Assembly: GCF_013466785.1 (NCBI RefSeq)
Contig: NZ_CP059163.1
Location: 2,542,001-2,606,000 of the forward strand
Source of the DNA: Nocardioides marinisabuli
GTDB taxonomy: Bacteria > Actinomycetota > Actinomycetes > Propionibacteriales > Nocardioidaceae
Direction: 5' to 3'
DNA length: 64,000 nt
Shown here: positions 26,071-33,980 of the stretch, in pieces
Layout: the number at the start of each line of letters is the position of its first letter
How positions within the stretch are numbered: the stretch's first letter is position 1
The notes under the pieces: generated by a model
Databases searched by the model: none
What the model saw: only the letters and a program-made list of their open reading frames with translations
Told to the model about the DNA's origin: nothing
Translations under genes and position numbers: made by a program

Positions 26071-27108
26071 ATGCTGGTCCACCTGCGGCTCACCGCACCC
26101 GCCGACCTGACCGACGCCGTCCGCGAGACGCTGTGCGAGCCCGACTGGGCCACCAACGTCACCCTGCAGCGCGACGTGGTCATCGACCCGCCCGGCGACC
26201 TGCTCGAGTGCGACGTGGCCCGGGAGAAGGCCGGGCCGCTGATCGACAAGCTCGAGCGCTGCGGGCTCAAGGAGCGCGGCTCGATCCTGGTGGTCGACCC
26301 CAGCGGCGCCCCCTTCGACCGGGCCGAGGAGCTCGAGGCGCTCGCGCCCGGCCATCCCGACGACGCGGTGATCTGGGAGCAGGTCGAGGCCGACGCCGAG
26401 GGCGGGGCCGACCCGACGGTCTCCTACCACCTGTTCCTGGTGCTCGCGGTGGCGCTCGGCGCCGTCGCGGTGCTCACCGACTCGGCGGTGCTCGTGGTCG
26501 GGGCGATGGTGGTGGGCCCCGACTTCGCGGTGGTGGCCAGCGCCAGTGCCGGCGTCGTGCTGGGCCGCTGGCGGCTCGTGCGCCGCAGCCTGCAGCTGCT
26601 GGTGCTGTCCTTCGTGCTCGCGATCGCGGTCGTGGGCCTGCTGTGCCTGCTCGGGCGGGCCACCGGGATGATCGACCTGGCCGACGTGACCGCCAAGCGG
26701 CCCAACACCGGCTTCATCTGGCGCCCCGACCAGTGGTCGCTGGTGGTGGCCCTCATCGCCGGCGCCGCGGGGGTGCTGGCGCTGTCGATCCAGAAGACCT
26801 CGACCATGGTCGGCGTCTTCATCAGCGTCACGACCGTGCCCGCCGCCGGCAACCTCGCCCTGGGCCTGGCGTTCCTCGAGACCGCCGAGATCCTGGGCTC
26901 GCTGGCCCAGCTCGGCATCAACATCGCCGGGATGCTGATGGCTGGCACGCTGGTGCTGGCGGTGCAGCGGCGCTGGTGGATCCCCATCACCGCCGGGGCC
27001 GAACGGGTCTTCCGGGCCACGTCGTACGGCAACGACGACGGGCGTGCCGGGTCAGCGGGACCTGGGCACAGCCGCGACGAGGGCATCGGCGTGCGCGACG
27101 AGGACTGA
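26071..27108 (+). CDS. DUF389 family membrane protein
   Basis: This 345-residue protein has a soluble N-terminal domain of about 120 residues (VIDPPGDLLECDVAREKAG and SILVVDPSGAPFDRAEELEA) and then about six membrane helices with the DUF389 motif TDSAVLVVGAMVVGPDFAVV. The family lacks an agreed function. The ATG is six bases after TATCGT, another leaderless start. It converges with the GNAT gene, and a 14-bp palindrome covers the two stop codons (27105-27118) and may terminate both. Confidence 0.85.
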   Translation: MLVHLRLTAPADLTDAVRETLCEPDWATNVTLQRDVVIDPPGDLLECDVAREKAGPLIDKLERCGLKERGSILVVDPSGAPFDRAEELEALAPGHPDDAVIWEQVEADAEGGADPTVSYHLFLVLAVALGAVAVLTDSAVLVVGAMVVGPDFAVVASASAGVVLGRWRLVRRSLQLLVLSFVLAIAVVGLLCLLGRATGMIDLADVTAKRPNTGFIWRPDQWSLVVALIAGAAGVLALSIQKTSTMVGVFISVTTVPAAGNLALGLAFLETAEILGSLAQLGINIAGMLMAGTLVLAVQRRWWIPITAGAERVFRATSYGNDDGRAGSAGPGHSRDEGIGVRDED

Positions 27109-27114
27109 GGCGCC

Positions 27115-28095
27115 TCAGCCCGCGTCGCCGGGCACCAGGTAGCGCGTCACGTGGTGCACGGCCAGGCCGAGGCCGTCGTAGAGGGCGCGCGCGGCGGGGT
27201 TGTCGGACTCGACGTGCAGCCACACCGTCATCGCGCCGCGCTCGGCGCCCCACTCGAGCAGGGCGTCGAGGACCTCGCCGGCCAGGCCCTGGCGGCGGTG
27301 CTCGAGACGGGTGCGCAGACCGTTGAGCCCCAGCCAGTCGCCGTGCACCGCCCCGCGGCCCTCGGCGCGCGGCTCGGCGGTGCCCGGCACCACCACGTGC
27401 ACCCGCTCGTCACGGTCGCCCTCGAGGGCGACCACGCCCAGGCCCCGGCCGCGCCCACGGCGGGCGCGGCGCACCGCGACCAGCGAACCCAGGCGGAACT
27501 CGACCTCGCCGTGCGGGTAGGGCCCCCACCCCCGCTCCCGGAACGCGGCCTCGACGTCGCCGTCGGCCTCGACCGAGACCATCGGGTCGCGGCCGCGCTT
27601 GGCGTAGAAGTCGAGCACCGCCCGCTCCGCCTCGGCGAACGAGCAGCCGGGGTCGCCCATCGCCAGCGCCGAGTTGGCGCGCTTGTAGAGCCGGCCGATC
27701 GGCGCCGGGTCGCTGCGCAGCACCCACTCTCCGACGTCGCGGCGCTCCACGTCGGGGAACAGCACGAACGAGTGGCCCTCGGCCTCGCGGGCCGAGACCC
27801 GCTGGCGCACCGACGCCCTCGGCGGCACCGGCTTGCCGGCGACGATGTCGGCGACCGGGATGGTCACCGGCTCGCCGTCGGCGGGCTGCACCACGCACAC
27901 GCCCTCGCCCCAGGCCAGGCAGGTGCCCAGCACGTCGGTCAGCGCCGGGCCGCCGCTGGGGCCGGTCTCGACCTCGCCGGGCCCACCGTCGGCGCCGGGG
28001 CGGCGTACGACGCGGCGCACGACCACGCGGGTGCCCACGACGTGCGGGCCCAGGTGCGGCGCTCCCGAGGGGTGGGCTTCCGACGATGCAGGCAC
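27115..28095 (-). CDS. GNAT acetyltransferase, Cg3035-like (possible N-acetylglutamate synthase)
   Basis: This 326-residue protein has a C-terminal GNAT domain with the acetyl-CoA loop region RTRLEHRRQGLAGEVLDALL and VESDNPAARALYDGLGLAV. The N-terminal part (GTRVVVRRVVRR, TGPSGGPALTDVLGTCLAWG) resembles the actinobacterial family named for Corynebacterium Cg3035, reported as an N-acetylglutamate synthase of arginine biosynthesis. The GTG at 28093-28095 lies six bases after TAGTAT. The family placement is moderately sure; the enzymatic role is inferred from memory of that family. Confidence 0.72.
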   Translation of the reverse strand: MPASSEAHPSGAPHLGPHVVGTRVVVRRVVRRPGADGGPGEVETGPSGGPALTDVLGTCLAWGEGVCVVQPADGEPVTIPVADIVAGKPVPPRASVRQRVSAREAEGHSFVLFPDVERRDVGEWVLRSDPAPIGRLYKRANSALAMGDPGCSFAEAERAVLDFYAKRGRDPMVSVEADGDVEAAFRERGWGPYPHGEVEFRLGSLVAVRRARRGRGRGLGVVALEGDRDERVHVVVPGTAEPRAEGRGAVHGDWLGLNGLRTRLEHRRQGLAGEVLDALLEWGAERGAMTVWLHVESDNPAARALYDGLGLAVHHVTRYLVPGDAG

Positions 28096-28181
28096 GGCGG
28101 GATACTAGGCTGCGCAACGGCGTCACCAGGATGCCGCCACCCTGCTGAACCCCCGCTGACCCCGCCTCCGAGGAGGAACCG

Positions 28182-28508
28182 GTGACCTACGTCATCTCCC
28201 AGCCGTGCGTCGACCTCAAGGACCGCGCCTGCGTCGACGAGTGCCCCGTCGACTGCATCTACGAGGGCAAGCGGATGCTCTACATCCACCCCGACGAGTG
28301 CGTCGACTGCGGCGCCTGCGAGCCGGTCTGCCCGGTCGAGGCGATCTTCTACGAGGACGACACCCCGGAGGAGTGGAAGGGCTACTACGACGCCAACGTG
28401 CACTTCTTCGACGACCTCGGCTCGCCGGGCGGCGCCGCGAAGATGGGCGAGATCGACAAGGACCACCCGATGGTCGCCGCGCTCCCGCCGCAGAACCAGG
28501 ACTCCTGA
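28182..28508 (+). CDS. fdxA: Ferredoxin, 7Fe-8S type
   Basis: This 108-residue ferredoxin carries a seven-iron type cluster set. The first cluster loop (QPCVDLKDRACVDECPVDCIY) has the altered Cys spacing of a 3Fe-4S site, and CVDCGACEPVCPVEAI provides the 4Fe-4S cysteines. A strong GAGGAGGAA ribosome site precedes the GTG. The neighbouring dapC downstream is the usual partner in actinobacteria. It transfers electrons to redox enzymes, possibly cytochrome P450s. Confidence 0.93.
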   Translation: MTYVISQPCVDLKDRACVDECPVDCIYEGKRMLYIHPDECVDCGACEPVCPVEAIFYEDDTPEEWKGYYDANVHFFDDLGSPGGAAKMGEIDKDHPMVAALPPQNQDS

Positions 28509-28534
28509 ACCAGCGTCGCCGGTCGGGGGGGCCG

Positions 28535-29653
28535 GTCTCGGCCCGCCTGCCCGACTTCCCCTGGGACCAGCTGACGTCGTACGCCGCCACCGCGCGCGCC
28601 CACCCCGACGGCATCGTCGACCTCTCGGTCGGCACCCCCGTCGACCCGACGCCCGAGGTGGCCCAGGCCGCCCTGCGCGCGGCGAGCGACTCGCCGGGCT
28701 ACCCGGTCACGATCGGTCTCGAGCGCACCCGCCAGGCGTGCCTCGACTGGCTCGAGCGGCGCCACGGCGTGACCGGCGTGCCGGGGCTCGACCTCAGCGC
28801 GGTGATCCCCTCGATCGGCTCCAAGGAGCTGGTCGCGACCCTGCCGCTGCACCTGGGCGTGGGGCCCGGTGACGTCGTGGCCTACCCCGAGCTGGCCTAC
28901 CCGACGTACGAGGTCGGGGCTGCGCTGTGCGGCGCGACCGGTGTGGCCACCGACTCGCTGACCTCCTTCGGCCCCGAGGCGCCGGCGCTGCTGTGGCTGA
29001 ACTCCCCGTCGAACCCGACCGGGCGGGTGCTGCCGCCGGCCCACCTGCGCAAGGTCGTCGACTGGTGCCGCGAGCGCGGCACCGTGCTGGTCTCCGACGA
29101 GTGCTACGTCGAGTGTTCCTGGGAGGGTGAGCGGCCCGTCTCGGTGCTGCACCCCGACATCAACGGCGGCTCCCTCGAGGGCATCCTCGCGGTGCACTCG
29201 CTCTCGAAGCGCTCCAACCTCGCGGGCTACCGCTGCTCCTTCGTCGCCGGCGACCCGGCCCTGGTGGGCGAGCTGCTCGCGGTGCGCAAGAACCTCGGGC
29301 TGATCATGCCCGGGCCGATGCAGCACGCGATGGTCGCCGCCCTCGACGACGACGCGCACGCCGACGAGCAGCACGCCCGCTACGCCGCGCGGCGTACGGC
29401 CCTGCGCGCCGCGCTGGAGGGCGCGGGCTTCCGCGTCGACCACTCCGAGTCGTCGCTCTACCTGTGGTCGACCCGCGTGGTCGACGGGGTCGAGCAGGAC
29501 TGCTGGGAGACCGTCGCCTGGCTCGCCGAGCGCGGCATCCTCGCCGCCCCCGGCGTCTTCTACGGCCGCGCCGGCGCCCGCCACGTGCGGGTCGCCTTCA
29601 CCGCCACCGACGAGCGGGTCTCCGCCGCGGTGGCTCGGCTCGCGGCGGGCTGA
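28535..29653 (+). CDS. dapC: N-succinyldiaminopimelate aminotransferase DapC
   Basis: This pyridoxal-phosphate aminotransferase of fold type I is about 372 residues. The PLP lysine is in SLSKRSNLAGYR, and NSPSNPTGR and SDECYVECSWEG are the expected active-site blocks. It makes N-succinyl-diaminopimelate in lysine and peptidoglycan synthesis, with dapD and dapE elsewhere in the window. The family start (VSARLPDFPWDQL) coincides with a GTC at 28535 after a G-rich ribosome site; there is no in-frame ATG, GTG or TTG nearby, only a CTG at 28505. The start codon is therefore unsettled. Confidence 0.87.
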   Translation, partial: VSARLPDFPWDQLTSYAATARAHPDGIVDLSVGTPVDPTPEVAQAALRAASDSPGYPVTIGLERTRQACLDWLERRHGVTGVPGLDLSAVIPSIGSKELVATLPLHLGVGPGDVVAYPELAYPTYEVGAALCGATGVATDSLTSFGPEAPALLWLNSPSNPTGRVLPPAHLRKVVDWCRERGTVLVSDECYVECSWEGERPVSVLHPDINGGSLEGILAVHSLSKRSNLAGYRCSFVAGDPALVGELLAVRKNLGLIMPGPMQHAMVAALDDDAHADEQHARYAARRTALRAALEGAGFRVDHSESSLYLWSTRVVDGVEQDCWETVAWLAERGILAAPGVFYGRAGARHVRVAFTATDERVSAAVARLAAG

Positions 29654-29742
29654 AGGTTCATCGGGTACCCGATGGAACTGGCGCCGCCCGGCTGAGCGTT
29701 CATGGCGGCAGCGCGAGCTCCATCGGGTACCCGATGAAACTC
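29654..29742. repeat. BIME-like palindrome pair, copy 1
   Basis: Two 16-bp palindromes (CATCGGGTACCCGATG at 29659 and 29721) are spaced 62 bases apart, start to start, and their flanks mirror each other, so the whole unit is an imperfect inverted repeat. It fills the space between the convergent dapC and cupin genes. Two more copies lie at 52471 and 61691. Confidence 0.85.
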
Positions 29743-29753
29743 CCGCGGGCCGC

Positions 29754-30144
29754 TCAGACCGCCGCGCCCATCACCCCCAGCATGTGGTGGTCGAGCACGA
29801 CGGTGTGGGCGTGGGAGGGGCTGAAGAGGATGACCTCGGCGTCCTGCTCGACGCGCACGCTGTGCCCGGCGCGCCAGCTGAAGAGGTCGCCGGTGGTGCA
29901 GCGCTCGGGGTCGCCGTCGGTGTAGGTCACGACCAGCGCGCCGGAGATGACGTACCCGACGTGGGTGGCCTGGCAGGCGTCGCCGGGCAGGCCCACGAGC
30001 AACGGGGCGATGTCGGTGCCGGCGGCCAGCGAGAACCACTCGGCGGCCAGCGGGCCCTCGGCGAGGCCGAAGTCGGGCAGCTGGCGGGCGGTGGCGCCGG
30101 GCACGTCGATCTTGACGGGCAGGTCGTGCTGCCGAGATGTGCAT
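29754..30144 (-). CDS. Cupin-domain protein with probable frame error near its start
   Basis: The body is a single cupin barrel (LPDFGLAEGPLAAEWFSLAAG, then THVGYVISGALVVTYTDGDPER and WRAGHSVRVEQDAEVILFSP), the fold of many small sensors and metalloenzymes. An AGGAGA ribosome site and an ATG stand at 30142-30144, but that ATG is one base out of the cupin frame; an extra base near 30130 would explain it. No other credible start exists in the cupin frame. The gene is divergent from a TPR regulator across a palindromic operator, so it is probably that regulator's target. Confidence 0.68.
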
Positions 30145-30190
30145 GGGAGTCTCCTGTGCGAGTGGGTGGCTGGGCTGTCACTCGTACGGC

Positions 30191-30207
30191 GTGACAATCG
30201 GTGTCAC
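30191..30207. promoter_or_regulatory. Palindromic operator between cupin and TPR regulator
   Basis: GTGACA and TGTCAC form a perfect 6-5-6 inverted repeat (30191-30207) located 9 bases before the GTG start of the regulator gene and overlapping its expected -35 to -10. It sits in the divergent spacer and could regulate both genes. Confidence 0.55.
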
Positions 30208-30216
30208 AGTGGGACA

Positions 30217-32265
30217 GTGACGCTCGACCGGGCCCGCGCGGCCCTCGGCACCGGCGCATGGACCGACGCCCTGACCGAGCTCGGGGCGCTCGCCGAGGAC
30301 GACGGTCCGCAGCTGGCGGACGCCCTCGAGGTGCAGGCCGCGGCCTGCTACGGCGCCGGCGACCTCGAGCGCTCCCTCGGGTCCTGGGAGCGGCTGTACG
30401 ACCTGCACGAGCAGCGCGGGGAGACCGAGCAGGCCGGGCGCGCGGCGGCGATGACCGCGCTGCACCTGCTCATCGACTCGGGCCTGATGGCCACGGTGCG
30501 CGGCTGGAACCGCCGCGCCGAGGAGCTGCTGGGCCCCACGCCCGAGTCGCCGGTGTGGGCGATGGTGGCCATGGTGGCCGGCTACGAGCGGTTCTTCAGC
30601 GGCGACCCGGTCGCCGCGCGCGAGCTCGCCCGCCGCGCCGTCGAGCTGGGCCGCGAGCGCGACGTCGTCGCCGCCGTCGTGGTGGGGCGTACGGCGCTGG
30701 CCCGGCTGCGCATCCTCGACGGTGCGGTCGAGGAGGGCCTCGAGCTGCTCGACGAGGTCGCCATCGAGCTGACCTCCGAGCGCGTCGACCCGCTGACCGC
30801 GGGGATGATGCTCTGCGAGCTCGTCTGCGCCGCGCAGGGCGTCGGGCGCCACGACCGGGCCCGGGAGTGGACCGAGGTGATGCAGCGCTGGCGCCCGGGC
30901 CGCGCCGTGGGCGGCATCAACGGGCGCTGCCGGGTGCACCGCGCCGAGATGCTGCGCTGGTCGGGCCCGGGGGAGGAGGCCGAGGCCGAGGCGGTCGCCG
31001 CCTGCGAGGAGCTGCGGCCCTGGATGCGGCGCGAGTACGGCTGGCCGCTGGTCGAGCTCGGCACGATCCGGCTGCGCCTGGGTGACCTGGTGGGCGCGGA
31101 GGAGGCCCTGCTCGAGGCCCACGAGCACGCCTGGTGCCCCCAGCCGGCGCTCGCCCTCCTGCGCCTGGCCCAAGGCCGGGGCGAGGAGGCGCTGGCCCTG
31201 CTCGACGAGGCCGTCGCCCACCCGCTCCCGATGCCCTCCAAGGAGCGCCCGCCCTTCGTCGAGCTGCGGGTCGCGCCGCTGCTGGAGGCGCAGGCCGAGG
31301 TGGCCGCCGTGCTCGGCCGGCCACAAGCGGTCGCGCGCGCGGCCGAGCGGCTCGAGGCGATCGCGCAGCGCTGGCCGGGCCCGGGCCTCTGCGCCGCCGC
31401 GGCGCTCGCCCGGGCCCGAGCCGAGCTGGCCGCCGGGCGCCCGGCCGTCGAGGCCGGCACGGCCGCGGTGGCGGCCTGGGCCGACGCGGAGGCGGCGTAC
31501 GAGACGGCGGGTGCCCGCGAGGTGCTGGCCGCGGCGCTCGACGCGGCCGGTCGCCCCGACGCGGCGCGCCTCGAGCGCGACTCGGCGCTGGTGGCCTACC
31601 AGGCGTTCGGCGCCGCCCTCGACGTACGCCGCCTGCTCGCCGTCGCGGGTCAGGGCGAGGAGGAGCCGGGGGAGCGGGCTCCGGGGCCGCCGGTCGCGGT
31701 CTTCGAGCGCCTCGGCAGCAGCCGTCGGGTCGCGCTCGGCGGGGTCGAGCGGGTGCTGCCCGACCTCAAGGGGCTGCGCTACCTCGAGCGGCTGCTGGTC
31801 CGGCCCGGCGAGGAGCTGCACGTGCTCGACCTGGTCGCCGGCGAGGCCGACCCGCAGGCTCCCGAGGGGGTCGTCCGGGTCGACGCCCCGGGCCTCCTGG
31901 TGCTCGACGAGGAGGCCAAGGCGGCCTACCGCCGACGGCTGGCCGAGGTCGAGGACGACCTCGAGGAGGCGGTGCGCACGGACGACCTGGCGCGCCAGGA
32001 GATGGCCGCGCGCGACCGCGACTACCTGCTCGCCGAGCTCTCGCGGGCAGTGGGTCTGGGTGGTCGCGACCGGCGTACCGGCGGCTCGGCCGAGCGCGCG
32101 CGCACCAGCGTGACGCGCTCGCTGCGCTACGGGCTGGCGCGCCTGGCCGAGCAGCACCCCGACCTCGGGGACCACCTCTCGCGCCGGGTCCGCACCGGCA
32201 CCTACTGCTGCTACGAGCCCGACCCGTTGAGCCCGGTGACCTGGCGGATGGGCCAGCGGGGCTAG
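30217..32265 (+). CDS. TPR-repeat transcriptional-regulator-like protein
   Basis: This 682-residue protein is built of tetratricopeptide-like helical repeats over residues 1-480 (ALEVQAAACYGAGDLERSLGSWERL is the first clear one). A C-terminal segment follows (ALGGVERVLPDLKGLRYLERLLVRPGEEL), then a coiled-coil-like stretch with RARTSVTRSLRYGLARLAEQHP, which resembles DNA-contacting ends of actinobacterial SARP/AfsR-like regulators. No ATPase P-loop is visible. The GTG start follows CACAGT by six bases. The stop codon is formed at the edge of an IS481 insertion, so the natural C-terminus may be altered. Regulation of the divergent cupin gene is inferred. Confidence 0.68.
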   Translation: MTLDRARAALGTGAWTDALTELGALAEDDGPQLADALEVQAAACYGAGDLERSLGSWERLYDLHEQRGETEQAGRAAAMTALHLLIDSGLMATVRGWNRRAEELLGPTPESPVWAMVAMVAGYERFFSGDPVAARELARRAVELGRERDVVAAVVVGRTALARLRILDGAVEEGLELLDEVAIELTSERVDPLTAGMMLCELVCAAQGVGRHDRAREWTEVMQRWRPGRAVGGINGRCRVHRAEMLRWSGPGEEAEAEAVAACEELRPWMRREYGWPLVELGTIRLRLGDLVGAEEALLEAHEHAWCPQPALALLRLAQGRGEEALALLDEAVAHPLPMPSKERPPFVELRVAPLLEAQAEVAAVLGRPQAVARAAERLEAIAQRWPGPGLCAAAALARARAELAAGRPAVEAGTAAVAAWADAEAAYETAGAREVLAAALDAAGRPDAARLERDSALVAYQAFGAALDVRRLLAVAGQGEEEPGERAPGPPVAVFERLGSSRRVALGGVERVLPDLKGLRYLERLLVRPGEELHVLDLVAGEADPQAPEGVVRVDAPGLLVLDEEAKAAYRRRLAEVEDDLEEAVRTDDLARQEMAARDRDYLLAELSRAVGLGGRDRRTGGSAERARTSVTRSLRYGLARLAEQHPDLGDHLSRRVRTGTYCCYEPDPLSPVTWRMGQRG

Positions 32266-33272
32266 CTGTGATGTCCAGCCAGGTTGTCCAACCTGGTGAT
32301 GGGTGTCGCCTTGCCGATCGCTGAGTGGGGCCGGTGGTGGTTGTACTCGTGGATCCATGCTGGCAGAGCGGCGAGCCGGGCTGACTCGGAGTTGTAGAAC
32401 TTCTTGAAGGCCCACCCCTCGGCGAGGGTGCGGTGGAACCGCTCGACCTTGCCGTTGGTCTGCGGCCGGTACGACCGGGTCCGCTTCGGGGTGACGCCGA
32501 GATCGGCGCAGGTCTCGCGCCACAGGTGCGACCTGTAACAGCCGCCATTGTCGCTGAGCACGCGGTGGACCGTGACGCCTCGCTCGGCAAACCAGGCGAC
32601 CGCGTTGCGCAACACGGCAGCGGCGGTCTCCTTGGTCTCGTCGTCATGAGCCTCGACGTAGGCCACACGGGAGTGGTCATCGATCACGGTATGCAGGTAG
32701 CAAGTGCCGATGAGGGGGGCGCGATGCTTGCTCCGCGGGGCACCAGTGCGCACGACGGTCGCGGATCGGTTCTTCTCGCCCTGCTGGCGACCCACGTAGC
32801 GCCACCCGCCGCCGTCGGGGACGCGGCCGAGCTTCTTGACGTCGACGTGGATCAGGTCCCCGGGCGCTTCGTGTTCGTAGCGGCGGATCGGCTCGCCCGT
32901 GGCGCGGTCAATGTGGGTGAGTCGGCTGATCCGGCAGCGAACCAAGACGGCATGCACGGTCGAGGCCTGCATCCCGAGCCGGTCAGCGATCTGGACCGGA
33001 CCCAGGCGGTGCTTCCAACGCAGGTGGACGATCTTGCGGACGACCGGGGCCGGGGTTCGGTTCGGTTGGCGGTGCGGCGCCGATGACCGATCAACCATGC
33101 CGTCGGGACCCTCGGCGAGGTAGCGCTCGGCCCACTTCTTCGCGGTCTTCCACGACACGTCGTAACGCTCGGCCGCTCGAGCCGGCGACCAGCCCTGGTC
33201 AATGATCAGACGCGCCAGCCGCAGCCGGGTGCGCGGCGTCAGGGCCGCATTGGAATGGGTAGCGTGGGACAT
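32262..33272 (-). CDS. IS481-family transposase
   Basis: This 336-residue DDE transposase has an N-terminal HTH (RLARLIIDQGWSPARAAERY) and an integrase-type catalytic core. The acidic triad is visible as IHVDVKKL, VLSDNGG and GKVERFHRTL. The C-terminal AWIHEYNHHRPHSAIG is typical of the IS481 group. The frame is intact, so the element may be active. It lies between the terminal repeats described for the element at 32267-33393. Confidence 0.93.
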   Translation of the reverse strand: MSHATHSNAALTPRTRLRLARLIIDQGWSPARAAERYDVSWKTAKKWAERYLAEGPDGMVDRSSAPHRQPNRTPAPVVRKIVHLRWKHRLGPVQIADRLGMQASTVHAVLVRCRISRLTHIDRATGEPIRRYEHEAPGDLIHVDVKKLGRVPDGGGWRYVGRQQGEKNRSATVVRTGAPRSKHRAPLIGTCYLHTVIDDHSRVAYVEAHDDETKETAAAVLRNAVAWFAERGVTVHRVLSDNGGCYRSHLWRETCADLGVTPKRTRSYRPQTNGKVERFHRTLAEGWAFKKFYNSESARLAALPAWIHEYNHHRPHSAIGKATPITRLDNLAGHHS

Positions 33273-33393
33273 GAAGACCTCCTGGTCGTGAAGCGGTTCC
33301 TAGATAGCTCCACTCCACACCGGGAGGTCTTCACCCATCTACACATCAGATCGTGTCGTCACACGATCTCGACCAACGTGCCTGGTCATCACA
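32267..33393. mobile_element. IS481-family insertion sequence
   Basis: The left end TGTGATGTCCAGCCAGGTTG and the right end (inverted, TGTGATGACCAGGCACGTTG) match at 17 of 20 positions. The element is about 1.13 kb with one transposase gene. The non-coding right side contains a 10-bp inverted repeat (GAAGACCTCC with GGAGGTCTTC) around the transposase start and a perfect 8-bp hairpin (GATCGTGT with ACACGATC, near 33353). I find no clear target duplication. Both flanking genes end inside or at the terminal repeats. Confidence 0.85.
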
Positions 33394-33886
33394 GCTGGCC
33401 CGGCTCGCTGGGGTCGGCGCAGGTCCAGCCGGGCGGCGTGTGGGCGTGGCTCAGCTGGTTCAGGAGCGTGGCCTGCTGCCGTTCGGTGAGCGTGTCCTCG
33501 ACGTGGGCGAGGATGACGGGCCGCTCGGTCGAGGTGTGCCGGTCGAGCTCGGCCTGCAGGATCCGCGCCGCGGTGCGGACGTCGGGGGTGCCGGGCGTGG
33601 CCAGGTCGGCATCGAGCCGGTCGAGGGTCTCCCACAGCTGGTAGTGGTCGAGCGACATGGCGTGCACCGGGCCCTCCATCCCTGCCTCGCGCAGCAGCGG
33701 GAACACCAGCTCCTCCTGCACGTAGATGTGCTCCCGCAGCGCCGCGACCGCCTCCCCGAGCCGGCGGGCCGCGACGGTGGGGCCGCCGCGTCGGGCCAGG
33801 TAGTCGTCGATGTGCTGCTCGATGGTGCGGCAGCCGGCCTCGAGGACGACCGAGAGCCGCACGGGCGGCAACGGGTCGTGGGTCAT
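33389..33886 (-). CDS. Hemerythrin HHE-domain protein
   Basis: This 165-residue protein is a four-helix hemerythrin-like domain. Histidine and acid ligands appear in CRTIEQHIDDYL, REHIYVQEELVFPLL, MSLDHYQLWETL and VILAHVEDTLTER. Such proteins bind a di-iron centre and sense or store oxygen or nitric oxide. GGAGGT precedes the ATG at 33884-33886. The stop TGA lies inside the IS481 terminal repeat, so the last residues may have been changed by the insertion. Confidence 0.82.
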   Translation of the reverse strand: MTHDPLPPVRLSVVLEAGCRTIEQHIDDYLARRGGPTVAARRLGEAVAALREHIYVQEELVFPLLREAGMEGPVHAMSLDHYQLWETLDRLDADLATPGTPDVRTAARILQAELDRHTSTERPVILAHVEDTLTERQQATLLNQLSHAHTPPGWTCADPSEPGQL

Positions 33887-33980
33887 GGGGCACCTCCGGG
33901 GGCGGGGTCCCCACGCTAGGCCTGGCCCGCTGCCCAGCCCAGGGCCGAAGGACCCAGCGGCGCGGGCCGGCGTCAGGGGT

